The position numbers were made by a program, and so were the translations under genes. A model generated the notes under the pieces. It did no database searches. It was not told the origin of the DNA and saw only the letters and a list, made by a program, of their open reading frames with translations. From Bradyrhizobium sp. CER78 (GTDB lineage Bacteria > Pseudomonadota > Alphaproteobacteria > Rhizobiales > Xanthobacteraceae), in assembly GCF_029846235.1 (NCBI RefSeq), contig NZ_JARVWP010000018.1, positions 1 to 64,000 of the forward strand: a DNA stretch of 64,000 nt, written 5' to 3'. Shown in pieces: positions 15,540-23,304 of the stretch (its first letter is position 1; every line of letters begins with the position of its first letter).

Positions 15540-17162
15540 TCACCCCTTCGCCATCGCGCGATAGTCGAGCCGGCGGTGGAACCAGTACTCGTAGCCCGAG
15601 ATGTTCTTCTGCATCGCGACGTTGACGAAGGGCTGATAGAGCGGGATGCGCGGGATGTCGGCGTAGGCGAGATCGACGAAGCCCTTGACGTCGGCGTCAT
15701 AGGCCGCGGTGTCGCCGTTGGCGGCGGCGATGCGCGCGCCGTCGATGAGCTTGTCCATCTCGCCCGACTTGTAGCTCATCGTGTTGAAGATCGAATTGTT
15801 GCCGTGATAGCACCAGTAGAAGAAGTACTCGGGGTAATCGAGCCAGCCCGAGAACACGTTGGTGAACAGCGGCATTTCCTTCTTGGTGAGCTCGGTGCGC
15901 CAGTTGGCGCCGGGCACCTTGTTGATGGTGGTCTTGATGCCGAGCTGCGCGAGGCTCTCCTGCACCAGCACGCAGAGCGGCTCGTTCACGCCGGCGAAAT
16001 TCAGGTCGAACGAGATCGTGGTCTCGAAGCCGTTGGCGTAGCCGGCTTCAGTGAGCAGCGCCTTGGCCTTCTCCATGTCGGTGAAATATTTGGTCGGCTG
16101 CGGCCAGGCGACCTCGGTCGGCTTGTCCTTGGCCGCGCCGAACATCGGGTTGGCGAGACCGAACAGCACCGCATCCATGATTTTTTGGTAAGGCATCGCA
16201 TAGGCCATCGCCTGCCGCACCTTGGGATTGTCGAACGGCGGCTTGGTGACGTTCATGCCGATATACTGGATGCCGTTGGAGAACGGCAGCGAGACCACGT
16301 TGAGCTTGCCGTTCGCCTTCATCTCCTGGAAATCCTTGAACGGCAGCTCGTAGGAGATGTCGGCATCGCCGCGCTCGAGCAGCGCGCGGCGATTGCCGGC
16401 CTGCGGCACCATGCGCCAGATCACGCGCTTGATCTTCGGCAGGGGACCCGAGACCCAGTCGTCGTTGCGCTCCATGACGACCTCGGTGCCGGCGGTCCAT
16501 TTGGTCACCTTGTAGGCGCCGGAGCCCGCGGTCTGTTGCTTGGTGAATTCGAGACCCCAGGGATCCTTCTCGCTGGCGTTCTTCTTGACGAGTTCGGAGT
16601 TGACGACGCAGGGCACGATCACCGCGAGATCGGGGATCGTGAGCTTGTCCTTGGTCAGGAAGTCGACCCGCACCGTATGGTCGTCGACCACGACGAACTG
16701 CTCGGGCTTGGTCAGCGAACCCGCGCTCATCTGGAAGGTCGGGAAACCGCCGACGCTGACGGCACGATCGAGCGACCATTTGACGTCCTTCGCCGTGACA
16801 GGCGTGCCGTCATGGAATTTGGCGTTCTTGCGCAGCTTGAAGGTGACCGACATGTCGTCGATCTTCATGTCCTCGGCGAGCTCGGGCTTGAACTTGTCGC
16901 GGTCGTAATACGGCACGCCGCCGGGACCGCTCTTCATCTCGTGGCTGATCAGGCGGTCGTAGCAATTCCACGACACCTCGTAGCCGGGCACGTTGGTGCC
17001 GACGCCGTGGATATCGAGATTGTTGGGCCCGCCTTCAGAAACAATGAGGAGCGTCTCGGACCGCGCATCGGCCTTGGCCGGCGACCAGATCGCCGGCGCG
17101 GTCGGCGCCAGCGCCCCCGCGGCCAGCCCGGACACCGATTTGAGGAAATCGCGACGCTTCAT
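15540..17162 (-). CDS. Peptide-type ABC transporter substrate-binding protein (SBP_bac_5), Tat-exported
   Basis: 540 aa. The N terminus MKRRDFLKSVSGLAAGALAP is a twin-arginine signal, so the protein is folded before export. The mature part is a family 5 extracellular binding protein (DppA/OppA type), for example LAEDMKIDDMSVTFKLRKNAKFHDGTPVTAKDVKWSLDR. The ATG used has GGAG about 8 bases upstream; a TTG four codons earlier is less likely. It is the first gene of the ABC-atzGEH-gntR operon and lies about 30 bases downstream of the expected start of transcription from a sigma-54 promoter. The ligand is unknown; context suggests a nitrogen-rich small molecule rather than peptides. Confidence 0.92.
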   Translation of the reverse strand: MKRRDFLKSVSGLAAGALAPTAPAIWSPAKADARSETLLIVSEGGPNNLDIHGVGTNVPGYEVSWNCYDRLISHEMKSGPGGVPYYDRDKFKPELAEDMKIDDMSVTFKLRKNAKFHDGTPVTAKDVKWSLDRAVSVGGFPTFQMSAGSLTKPEQFVVVDDHTVRVDFLTKDKLTIPDLAVIVPCVVNSELVKKNASEKDPWGLEFTKQQTAGSGAYKVTKWTAGTEVVMERNDDWVSGPLPKIKRVIWRMVPQAGNRRALLERGDADISYELPFKDFQEMKANGKLNVVSLPFSNGIQYIGMNVTKPPFDNPKVRQAMAYAMPYQKIMDAVLFGLANPMFGAAKDKPTEVAWPQPTKYFTDMEKAKALLTEAGYANGFETTISFDLNFAGVNEPLCVLVQESLAQLGIKTTINKVPGANWRTELTKKEMPLFTNVFSGWLDYPEYFFYWCYHGNNSIFNTMSYKSGEMDKLIDGARIAAANGDTAAYDADVKGFVDLAYADIPRIPLYQPFVNVAMQKNISGYEYWFHRRLDYRAMAKG

Positions 17163-17204
17163 GTGATGCTCCAACGCCCCGGGACGGGCCTTGGAACTCA
17201 GATC

Positions 17205-17219
17205 GCAAGGATTGTGCCA
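17205..17219 (-). promoter_or_regulatory. Sigma-54 (RpoN) promoter of the ABC-atzGEH operon
   Basis: Read on the minus strand, TGGCAC-AATCC-TTGC matches the RpoN consensus at all ten conserved positions with the correct 10-base GG to GC spacing. It lies 43 bases before the start of the binding-protein gene. I did not recognise a clear NtrC enhancer in the roughly 200 bases upstream, though this needs a matrix search. Confidence 0.7.
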
Positions 17220-17442
17220 ACCCTTAACGAAACCTTATGAGGCGCTAACACGCTGTATAAATAAGAGAAATCGTCAACGGTAACTTGGTCTGGCGCGGGT
17301 CAGCACGCGCGAGATTGCATACAAAGGAAGGCCATCTGCTCAATAAGTGAGCAGAACGTAAGGACTGCTTCGTTTCTGGTCGAGGATTCCCAGGGCAGCT
17401 AAGGCGGGATGAGTTTTAGTTGAATCGGTTTGGCGCGGTCTC

Positions 17443-17575
17443 GGTTCACCTCTCCCCGTTGGGGAGAGGTCGGATTGCGAAGCAATCCGGGTGAGGGCTC
17501 TTGCCCTCTCGATAGACCATAACCCCTCACCCGATTTGCTGCGCAAATCGACCTCTCCCAAGGGAGAGGTGAACC
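17443..17575. repeat. Palindromic intergenic repeat, family B variant
   Basis: Inverted repeat with outer arms ggttcacctctccc and gggagaggtgaacc, plus internal pairs ggattgcgaagcaatcc and gatttgctgcgcaaatc. It fills the region between the ABC operon promoter and the end of the kinase-like gene, and probably ends the transcript of the latter. Confidence 0.75.
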
Positions 17576-17613
17576 TTCGACGCCGTTCCAGCTCAACCTA
17601 ATCTCATCAGGCT

Positions 17614-18567
17614 TTAGTCCGGCCAGATCAATTCCTGCAACTGCACGAAATCATCGACCCGATCCGGCCAGCCCGCGATGCAGACGTGCCGCAGCGGATC
17701 GCTGGCGGAGTGCAGCATCATGAGTGCCATCAGACGCCGCTTCAGCGCGAAATTCACCTCGCTGCGCGGGATGCCGAAGCCGTCGAACAGGCTACGCACA
17801 AGCCGTGGATGCCCGGCGGCCATGAAGGCGCTGGGGCCGAGCAGATCGTACTCGCCCCACCCGGTGCGGACGTCGCCGAAGTCGAACAGGCCGGCGACGT
17901 GCCAGCCGTCGGCCCGGCGCCCCAGCAGAAAATTCTCAGGGATATACTCGCCGGTCAGGATCACCGGCGGCGCGTGCATCGGGATCAATTCGGTGGCGTC
18001 GCGCAGCAGGTCATCGAGCGAGGCGAGGAATTTTGCCGACAGGCCGAGCCGTTCATGCCGCGCCCGGCATTGCGCGATCTGGCCGCGCATGAAGGCCTCC
18101 CAGCGCGGCTCGATCGCCAGCAGGCTGCCGGGCGGCACGCGCTGCACCTCGGCGATCACGGCCCCGATCTCGCCGAGCACGCGCTCCCGCTCGGCTTCCG
18201 CCAGCGACGGCCATACCTCCGAGCCGACGGTGCCGGCGAGGCGCGTGATGACGAGATAAGGCCAGCCGTCGCGCTCGCCCTCCGCGATGAGATCGGGAAT
18301 CGGAACGCCGAGCCGTCCGCGCAACTGCGCCAGCGCGCCGCGCTCGGACACGAATTGCGGGCGCAGGAACGGCGGAAACAGCTTCAGGATCAGGTCATCG
18401 CCGAGCCCGACGACGAGGTTGGTGCCGGTCGAGAACACATGCGGCGTGCCCCAGGAGAGCCCGTGGCCGTCGGCAATTTCGCGCGCGACCGGCAGCCAGC
18501 GCGAGGTGTCGCCGCGCCAGGCGCGGTAGGTGTCGTAGGTGGTGAGGGGTGGAAGTTGCGAGGTCAT
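17614..18567 (-). CDS. Aminoglycoside-phosphotransferase-fold small-molecule kinase
   Basis: 317 aa protein with the APH/choline-kinase fold. The N lobe contains GTNLVVGLGDDLILKLFPPF. The catalytic-loop region is VILTGEYIPENFLLG and the metal site is GLFDFGDVRTGWGEYDL. In the loop the usual His-Gly-Asp is Thr-Gly-Glu, while Asn and the later DFGD are kept. A similar TGEYxPxN form occurs in some hygromycin-kinase-like relatives. The substrate is unknown, and resistance is not implied. It follows the orphan ugpB-like gene on the same strand after 143 bases of repeat, so it may be a separate unit. Confidence 0.75.
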   Translation of the reverse strand: MTSQLPPLTTYDTYRAWRGDTSRWLPVAREIADGHGLSWGTPHVFSTGTNLVVGLGDDLILKLFPPFLRPQFVSERGALAQLRGRLGVPIPDLIAEGERDGWPYLVITRLAGTVGSEVWPSLAEAERERVLGEIGAVIAEVQRVPPGSLLAIEPRWEAFMRGQIAQCRARHERLGLSAKFLASLDDLLRDATELIPMHAPPVILTGEYIPENFLLGRRADGWHVAGLFDFGDVRTGWGEYDLLGPSAFMAAGHPRLVRSLFDGFGIPRSEVNFALKRRLMALMMLHSASDPLRHVCIAGWPDRVDDFVQLQELIWPD

Positions 18568-18574
18568 GCAGTGG

Positions 18575-18696
18575 CGTCATTGCGAGCCACCCGGTCGGCG
18601 CAAAGCGCCGCCGGATGACAGGCTCCGCGAAGCAATCCATGCTTCGGCATACGCGGAGGGATGGATTGCTTCGTCGCTTCGCTCCTCGCAATGACG
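18575..18696. repeat. Palindromic intergenic repeat, family A
   Basis: Outer arms gtcattgcgag and ctcgcaatgac; inner pairs cgaagcaatccat / atggattgcttcg, plus a nested cggcgcaaagcgccg. Copies with the same arms are at 37114-37200, 47040-47124 and 60415-60526, all between genes. Confidence 0.8.
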
Positions 18697-18710
18697 AAGG
18701 GGATGCATCA

Positions 18711-20030
18711 TCACCGGTCCGGATTGGCGCGCTCGAACTGGCGCAGCAGGCGGTTGCCGCGCTCGACGGCGTTGTCCATCGCGGCTTGCGCGGAACGCTT
18801 GCCGGCGAACACCTGCTCGAGCTCCTCCTCGATCACATCGCGGACCAGCACGAACGAGCCGAGACGGACCCCCCTCGACTTATCGGTCGGCGGCTTCAGC
18901 GTGACCTCCTCGATCGAGATCGAGGCGCCGGGATTGCGATCGTAGAAGCCCTGCGCGCGGCTGAGATCGAACGCGGCGCGGGTGATCGGCAGATAGCCCG
19001 TGTTCTGATGCCAGGCGGCCTGCACCTCGGGCCGCGACAGATAGGCGAAGAATTTTGCCACCCCGGCATATTCGGCGCGCGGCCGGTCGCGCAGCACCCA
19101 CAGCGTCGCGCCACCGATGATCGAGTTCTGCGGCGCGCCCTGTACGTCGGCCTCGTACGGCATCATGCCGTAGCCGACCTCGAATTTCGAATTGGCCTTG
19201 ATGTCGGCGCGGGTGCCCGACGAGCCGATGAAGATGCCGCACTCGCCCTTCTGGAAGCGCGGCTCGGCCGCCTGCCCGCGGCCGCTGTAGTCGAACGACT
19301 TGTCGGCCTGCCATTGCGCAAGCTGCGCGATATGACGCACCACGATCGGGTTGTTGAAGACCAGCTGCGCGTCGAGCCCGGCAAAGCCGTTGGCCCTGGT
19401 CGCGATCGGCAGATTGTGGAATGCGGAGAAGTTCTCGACATTGATCCAGGACGGCCACGACGTGGTGACGCCGCACATCGCGCCGGCCGCGCGCAGCCGC
19501 TTCGCCATCGTACCGAGCTCGGCCCAGGTCTTCGGCGGCTCGCTCGGATCGAGCCCCGCGGAACGGAACATATCCTTGTTGTAGTAGAGGATCGGCGTCG
19601 AGGCATTGAACGGGAACGACAGCATGTTGCCGTCGACATCGGCATAGTAGCCGGCGACCGCGGGCAGGTAGGCCGATGGCGCGAACGCCTCCGACTGATC
19701 GCGCATCAGCTCGAACACCGGATAGATCGCGCCGCGCGCCGCCATCATGGTTGCGGTGGCAATCTCGTTGACCTGAACGATCGCGGGCTGGCTGCGCGAG
19801 CGGAAGGCGAAGATCGCCGCGGTGACGGTCTCGGTGTAGTTGCCCTTGTAGGCGGGCACGATCCGGTAGTCGGATTGCGAGGCGTTGAAGTCGGCGGCGA
19901 GCTTCTCGAGCTGCTTGCCGAGCTCGCCCGACATCGCGTGCCACCACATGATCTCGGTAGCCGCTTGCGCGGGCGCCACCAGCAGAAGGGTCACGACGAC
20001 GAGATGCAAGAGCTTCAAGGCGAACTTCAC
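18711..20030 (-). CDS. UgpB-like periplasmic binding protein (orphan)
   Basis: 439 aa. A signal peptide (about 23 residues, ending APAQA) precedes a family 1 extracellular binding protein. It carries UgpB hallmarks: TEIMWWHAMSGELG, DYRIVPAYKGNYTETVTAAI, QPAIVQVNEIATATMMAA and AWAELGT-type segments. UgpB delivers glycerol 3-phosphate (or glycerophosphodiesters) to UgpAEC. No ugpA, ugpE or ugpC gene is in the window; the next gene downstream is a kinase-like protein. It is divergent from the dctP-kinase operon across 183 bases, so it may share regulation with it or act as a sensor component. Family confident; ligand and partner uncertain. Confidence 0.85.
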   Translation of the reverse strand: MKFALKLLHLVVVTLLLVAPAQAATEIMWWHAMSGELGKQLEKLAADFNASQSDYRIVPAYKGNYTETVTAAIFAFRSRSQPAIVQVNEIATATMMAARGAIYPVFELMRDQSEAFAPSAYLPAVAGYYADVDGNMLSFPFNASTPILYYNKDMFRSAGLDPSEPPKTWAELGTMAKRLRAAGAMCGVTTSWPSWINVENFSAFHNLPIATRANGFAGLDAQLVFNNPIVVRHIAQLAQWQADKSFDYSGRGQAAEPRFQKGECGIFIGSSGTRADIKANSKFEVGYGMMPYEADVQGAPQNSIIGGATLWVLRDRPRAEYAGVAKFFAYLSRPEVQAAWHQNTGYLPITRAAFDLSRAQGFYDRNPGASISIEEVTLKPPTDKSRGVRLGSFVLVRDVIEEELEQVFAGKRSAQAAMDNAVERGNRLLRQFERANPDR

Positions 20031-20213
20031 GACCAGCCGTTCCCGGATGCCAACATGCCCTCATACGGTGCTACAACCAGAGATTCAATCGACACCGCAA
20101 GTTGCAGCGCCGAATTAACGTTTGGCCGATGGGCGAACCAGCGCCATTCTGCTAAAAAGCGTTGAACCTTTTGCTCCCGCCCTGGACACAAATCACAAGG
20201 GGAATTGTAGCCT

Positions 20214-21203
20214 GTGTACCGCCGCGCCGGCCTTTCGCGGACAATAACGCTTGCCGTCGCGCTGTTATGGGCAGCGGTTTCGGCGAGTGCTTTTGCGCGC
20301 GAGTTCCGCACCGCCGACACCCAGAATGAAGACTATCCGACGGTCCAGGCGCTGAATTACATGGACCGCCTGATCGCCGAACGCACCGGCGGCCGGCACC
20401 GCATCGTGGTCTTCCATTCCCGCCAGCTCGGCGAGGAAAAGGAGACGCTGGAGCAGACCCGGGCCGGTGCCATCGATCTGAACCGGACCAATGTCGCGCT
20501 GATCGGGACCATGGTGCCGTCCGTGAACGTGCTGGCGATGCCGTTCCTGTTTCGATCACATGAGCACCTGCAGCATGTGCTGGACGGGCCGATCGGCAAC
20601 GAGATCCTCAATAGTCTCGAGGCCCACGGCTTCGTCGGGCTCACCTTCTACGATTCCGGCGGCCGCTCGATCTATAACAGCGTGCGCCCGGTGCGTTCGC
20701 TCGACGACGTCAAGGGGTTGCGGCTGCGTGTGCAGCAATCCGAACAGATGTCGGATATGATCCGCGCGCTCGGCGCCCAGCCGGTCGAGATGGCCTACGG
20801 CCAGGTGCTGACCGGGCTTGCCAACCGGCTGATCGACGGCGCCGAGAACAACTGGCCGTCCTTCGTCACCACCGGCCACTACAAATACGCCGGCTATTAC
20901 ACATTGACCCAACACACCGTGAGCCCCGAAGTGCTGGTGATGTCGCTCAAGGCCTGGGCCAGCCTCTCGCCCGATGAGCAGATCATCTTCCGCGACGCCG
21001 CGCAGCGCTCCAGCCTTTACATGCGCGAGAAGTGGCGGGATCTCGAGGAGCGCTCGCGCAAGCAGGCGGAGCTCGCGGGCGTCCAGGTCGTGACCGACTT
21101 CGACCGCAAGCCGTTCGAGGCGGCGATGGCCGGCATCTATGCCAAGGCCGAGCGCGATGCGGCGATCGCAGCGCTGATCGAACGCATCCGCAACGTGGAG
21201 TGA
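20214..21203 (+). CDS. TRAP-type substrate-binding protein (DctP family) without permease genes
   Basis: 329 aa from a GTG start with AGGGGA upstream. A signal peptide (residues 1-29, ending SAFA) is followed by a DctP fold. Typical segments are VALIGTMVPSVNVLAMPFLF, VKGLRLRVQQSEQM with the Arg that binds the ligand carboxylate, and LTGLANRLIDGAENNWPSF. DctP proteins normally hand C4-dicarboxylates or other organic acids to DctQM. No dctQ or dctM is present, and the gene is followed 7 to 31 bases later by a histidine kinase gene (depending on its start). The simplest reading is that this binding protein is the periplasmic sensor of the kinase cascade. Confidence 0.9.
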   Translation: MYRRAGLSRTITLAVALLWAAVSASAFAREFRTADTQNEDYPTVQALNYMDRLIAERTGGRHRIVVFHSRQLGEEKETLEQTRAGAIDLNRTNVALIGTMVPSVNVLAMPFLFRSHEHLQHVLDGPIGNEILNSLEAHGFVGLTFYDSGGRSIYNSVRPVRSLDDVKGLRLRVQQSEQMSDMIRALGAQPVEMAYGQVLTGLANRLIDGAENNWPSFVTTGHYKYAGYYTLTQHTVSPEVLVMSLKAWASLSPDEQIIFRDAAQRSSLYMREKWRDLEERSRKQAELAGVQVVTDFDRKPFEAAMAGIYAKAERDAAIAALIERIRNVE

Positions 21204-21234
21204 CCGGATCTTGGACGCACCCCAACAGGACGGG

Positions 21235-23304
21235 ATGATGCGACGGCCGGCGGCCTTCGGACCGCAGGGCCGCTTCCGTATCGTCCAGTTGCTGCGTGCG
21301 GTGCCGATCCGCTGGCGCATCCTCTCGATCGCGCTGCTCAACTCCGCGGTCGTGATCGTGCTCGCGGTGCTGATCTGGAACGGCTCGAAGGTGCTCGGCT
21401 CGGCCTGGGATGATGTCCGCCAGGTGCGGGAATCCGACAAGATCCTGGCCAAGCTCGAAAGCGAGACCAGCCGGCTGCAGAACCTGATCCATCGCTACAT
21501 CAACCAGCCGAGCCCGGACCTGTTCGCGGAAATCCTGCTGCTGCGCGAGGCCGTGCTCGGCACACTGACCAACCGCGCCTCGACCGACCCGATGCTGTCC
21601 GGCTCGGTCGAGCAGCTCGAGCGCGCCACCAGCCGCTTCCTCGACGGCTTCGGCGAATTGCGCACCTTGCAGACCAAGATCTCCAAGACCTATGACGAGC
21701 AGGTGCTGACGCCGACCAAGGACATGGCCGGGCTGTATTCGATCATCGAGGGCGCCACCGGCCATCGCGACGCGCTGATCTGGCCCGCGCTCGGCAAATC
21801 GCGCGAGGCGTTCACCTCGCTCTTGGTCGCCGCCAATGCCTACTACCTCTCGCTGGCCTCCTCGTCGGCCGAGGAAGCCCGCCGCAACATCGATACGATC
21901 GAGAAGACGATCCCGGTCATGACAGATCTCGCCGAGAACGATCTGCAGCGCATGGCGCTGGCGCGGCTCAAGGTCAAGACCGCCGAGCTGCGCGACGGGC
22001 TCGGCAAGCTCAGCGAACAGCTCACCAACCGCACCGATCTGCTGCGCAACTCGATCGACGCCAGCCAGGCCGACGCGATCGGCGCGATCGACGATCTCTC
22101 GGTGAAGATGCGCCAGCGCGAGCAGAAGGCGCAGGAGACGTTCGACAAGACGCTGACGTCGATCTCGCGCCGGGTGCTGTCGATCGCGGTGATCTTCCTC
22201 GGCGTCATCATGTCCGCCGGCGTGATGATCGCATTGTCGATCCGGCTGCCGCTGGCGCAGATCATGGCCGCGATGCGCACCATCACCTCGGGCGATCTCG
22301 ACCGGCCGGTGCAGGGCACATCGGCCAAGGACGAGGTCGGCGCGATGGCGCGTGCGGTCGAGGTGTTCCGCGAGAATGCGATCGCCAAGCGCAAGACGGA
22401 GGACGAGCTGCGCACCGCCAAGGAGAAGGCCGAGAGCGCGCTGCTCGAGCTCAACACCGCGCAGCAGAACCTGATCGATGCCGAACGCCTCGCCGCGCTC
22501 GGCGGCCTCGTTGCCGGCGTCGCCCACGAGGTCAACAATCCGATCGGCATCAGCCTGACGGTTGCCTCGAGCTTTGCCCGCCGCAGCGAGATGTTCGAGA
22601 ATGATTTGAAGACCGAGCCGCTGCGCCGCTCCAGGCTCGACGACTTCGTGCGCGCCTCGCGTGACGCATCGCAGCAACTGGTCTCGAACCTGCAGCGCGC
22701 CGGCGAGCTGATCCAGTCGTTCAAGCAGGTCGCGGTCGACCGCTCGCATGCCGAGCGCCGCCAGTTCTCTCTCGGCGAATCCACCGACCAGATCGTGGCG
22801 AGCCTGCGGCCGGTGCTGAAGAAGGCTGCGATCGCGCTGTCCGTCGATGTGCCCGACGGCTTGCTGATCGACGGCTATCCCGGCGCCTATGGCCAGATCT
22901 TAACCAATCTTTTCCTCAACGCCGTCAATCATGCCTTCGCCGACGGCCGCTCCGGCAACATCACGATCTCGGCGCGCGGGCGCGGCGCTGACGATGTCGA
23001 GATCATCTTCGCAGACGACGGGGCTGGCATGACGCCGGACGTGCAGCGACAGGCGTTCGACCCGTTCTTTACGACGCGCCGCAACGAAGGTGGTACGGGC
23101 CTCGGCCTCCATATCGTCTATAACCTCGTCACCCAACAGCTCGGCGGACGCATGATGCTGGAGTCAAGGGTAGGACAAGGCACCACTTTTCGCATTATCA
23201 TGCCCAGGATCGCCAAGGGGGCAGCCAAGGGCGAGCCCACGATCACTGACGCAGCAGCCGACGGAACCAGTCAATGGCCGAACAGGACGATGTCCTCCAA
23301 CTGA
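21235..23304 (+). CDS. Membrane histidine kinase, first kinase of the DctP-linked cascade
   Basis: About 689 aa. TM1 is near residues 27-50 (ILSIALLNSAVVIVLAVLIW). A long, helix-rich periplasmic region of about 270 residues follows, then TM2 (VLSIAVIFLGVIMSAGVMIAL), a HAMP domain (TSGDLDRPVQGTSAKDEVGAMARAVEVFREN) and a coiled coil. The HisKA domain has His431 in AGVAHEVNNPIG, and the HATPase_c domain has LTNLFLNAVNH, DDGAGM and GGTGLGLHI. The catalytic core resembles the NtrB/DctB type. An in-frame TTG 24 bases upstream is an alternative start. The periplasmic region is large enough to dock the DctP protein encoded just upstream. The 3' end overlaps the next gene by 31 bases. Confidence 0.9.
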   Translation: MMRRPAAFGPQGRFRIVQLLRAVPIRWRILSIALLNSAVVIVLAVLIWNGSKVLGSAWDDVRQVRESDKILAKLESETSRLQNLIHRYINQPSPDLFAEILLLREAVLGTLTNRASTDPMLSGSVEQLERATSRFLDGFGELRTLQTKISKTYDEQVLTPTKDMAGLYSIIEGATGHRDALIWPALGKSREAFTSLLVAANAYYLSLASSSAEEARRNIDTIEKTIPVMTDLAENDLQRMALARLKVKTAELRDGLGKLSEQLTNRTDLLRNSIDASQADAIGAIDDLSVKMRQREQKAQETFDKTLTSISRRVLSIAVIFLGVIMSAGVMIALSIRLPLAQIMAAMRTITSGDLDRPVQGTSAKDEVGAMARAVEVFRENAIAKRKTEDELRTAKEKAESALLELNTAQQNLIDAERLAALGGLVAGVAHEVNNPIGISLTVASSFARRSEMFENDLKTEPLRRSRLDDFVRASRDASQQLVSNLQRAGELIQSFKQVAVDRSHAERRQFSLGESTDQIVASLRPVLKKAAIALSVDVPDGLLIDGYPGAYGQILTNLFLNAVNHAFADGRSGNITISARGRGADDVEIIFADDGAGMTPDVQRQAFDPFFTTRRNEGGTGLGLHIVYNLVTQQLGGRMMLESRVGQGTTFRIIMPRIAKGAAKGEPTITDAAADGTSQWPNRTMSSN

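Noticed and set aside
15519..17240. 573-codon plus-strand frame over the Tat-exported binding protein
   Set aside because: Antisense shadow. The minus-strand protein has a signal peptide and a recognised family.
17614..18567. Aminoglycoside resistance gene
   Set aside because: Only the fold is shared. The catalytic loop differs, and chromosomal homologues of this fold phosphorylate many small molecules, so resistance is not supported.
20214..21203. Complete TRAP transporter
   Set aside because: No DctQ or DctM membrane protein is encoded. The next genes are kinases and a regulator.
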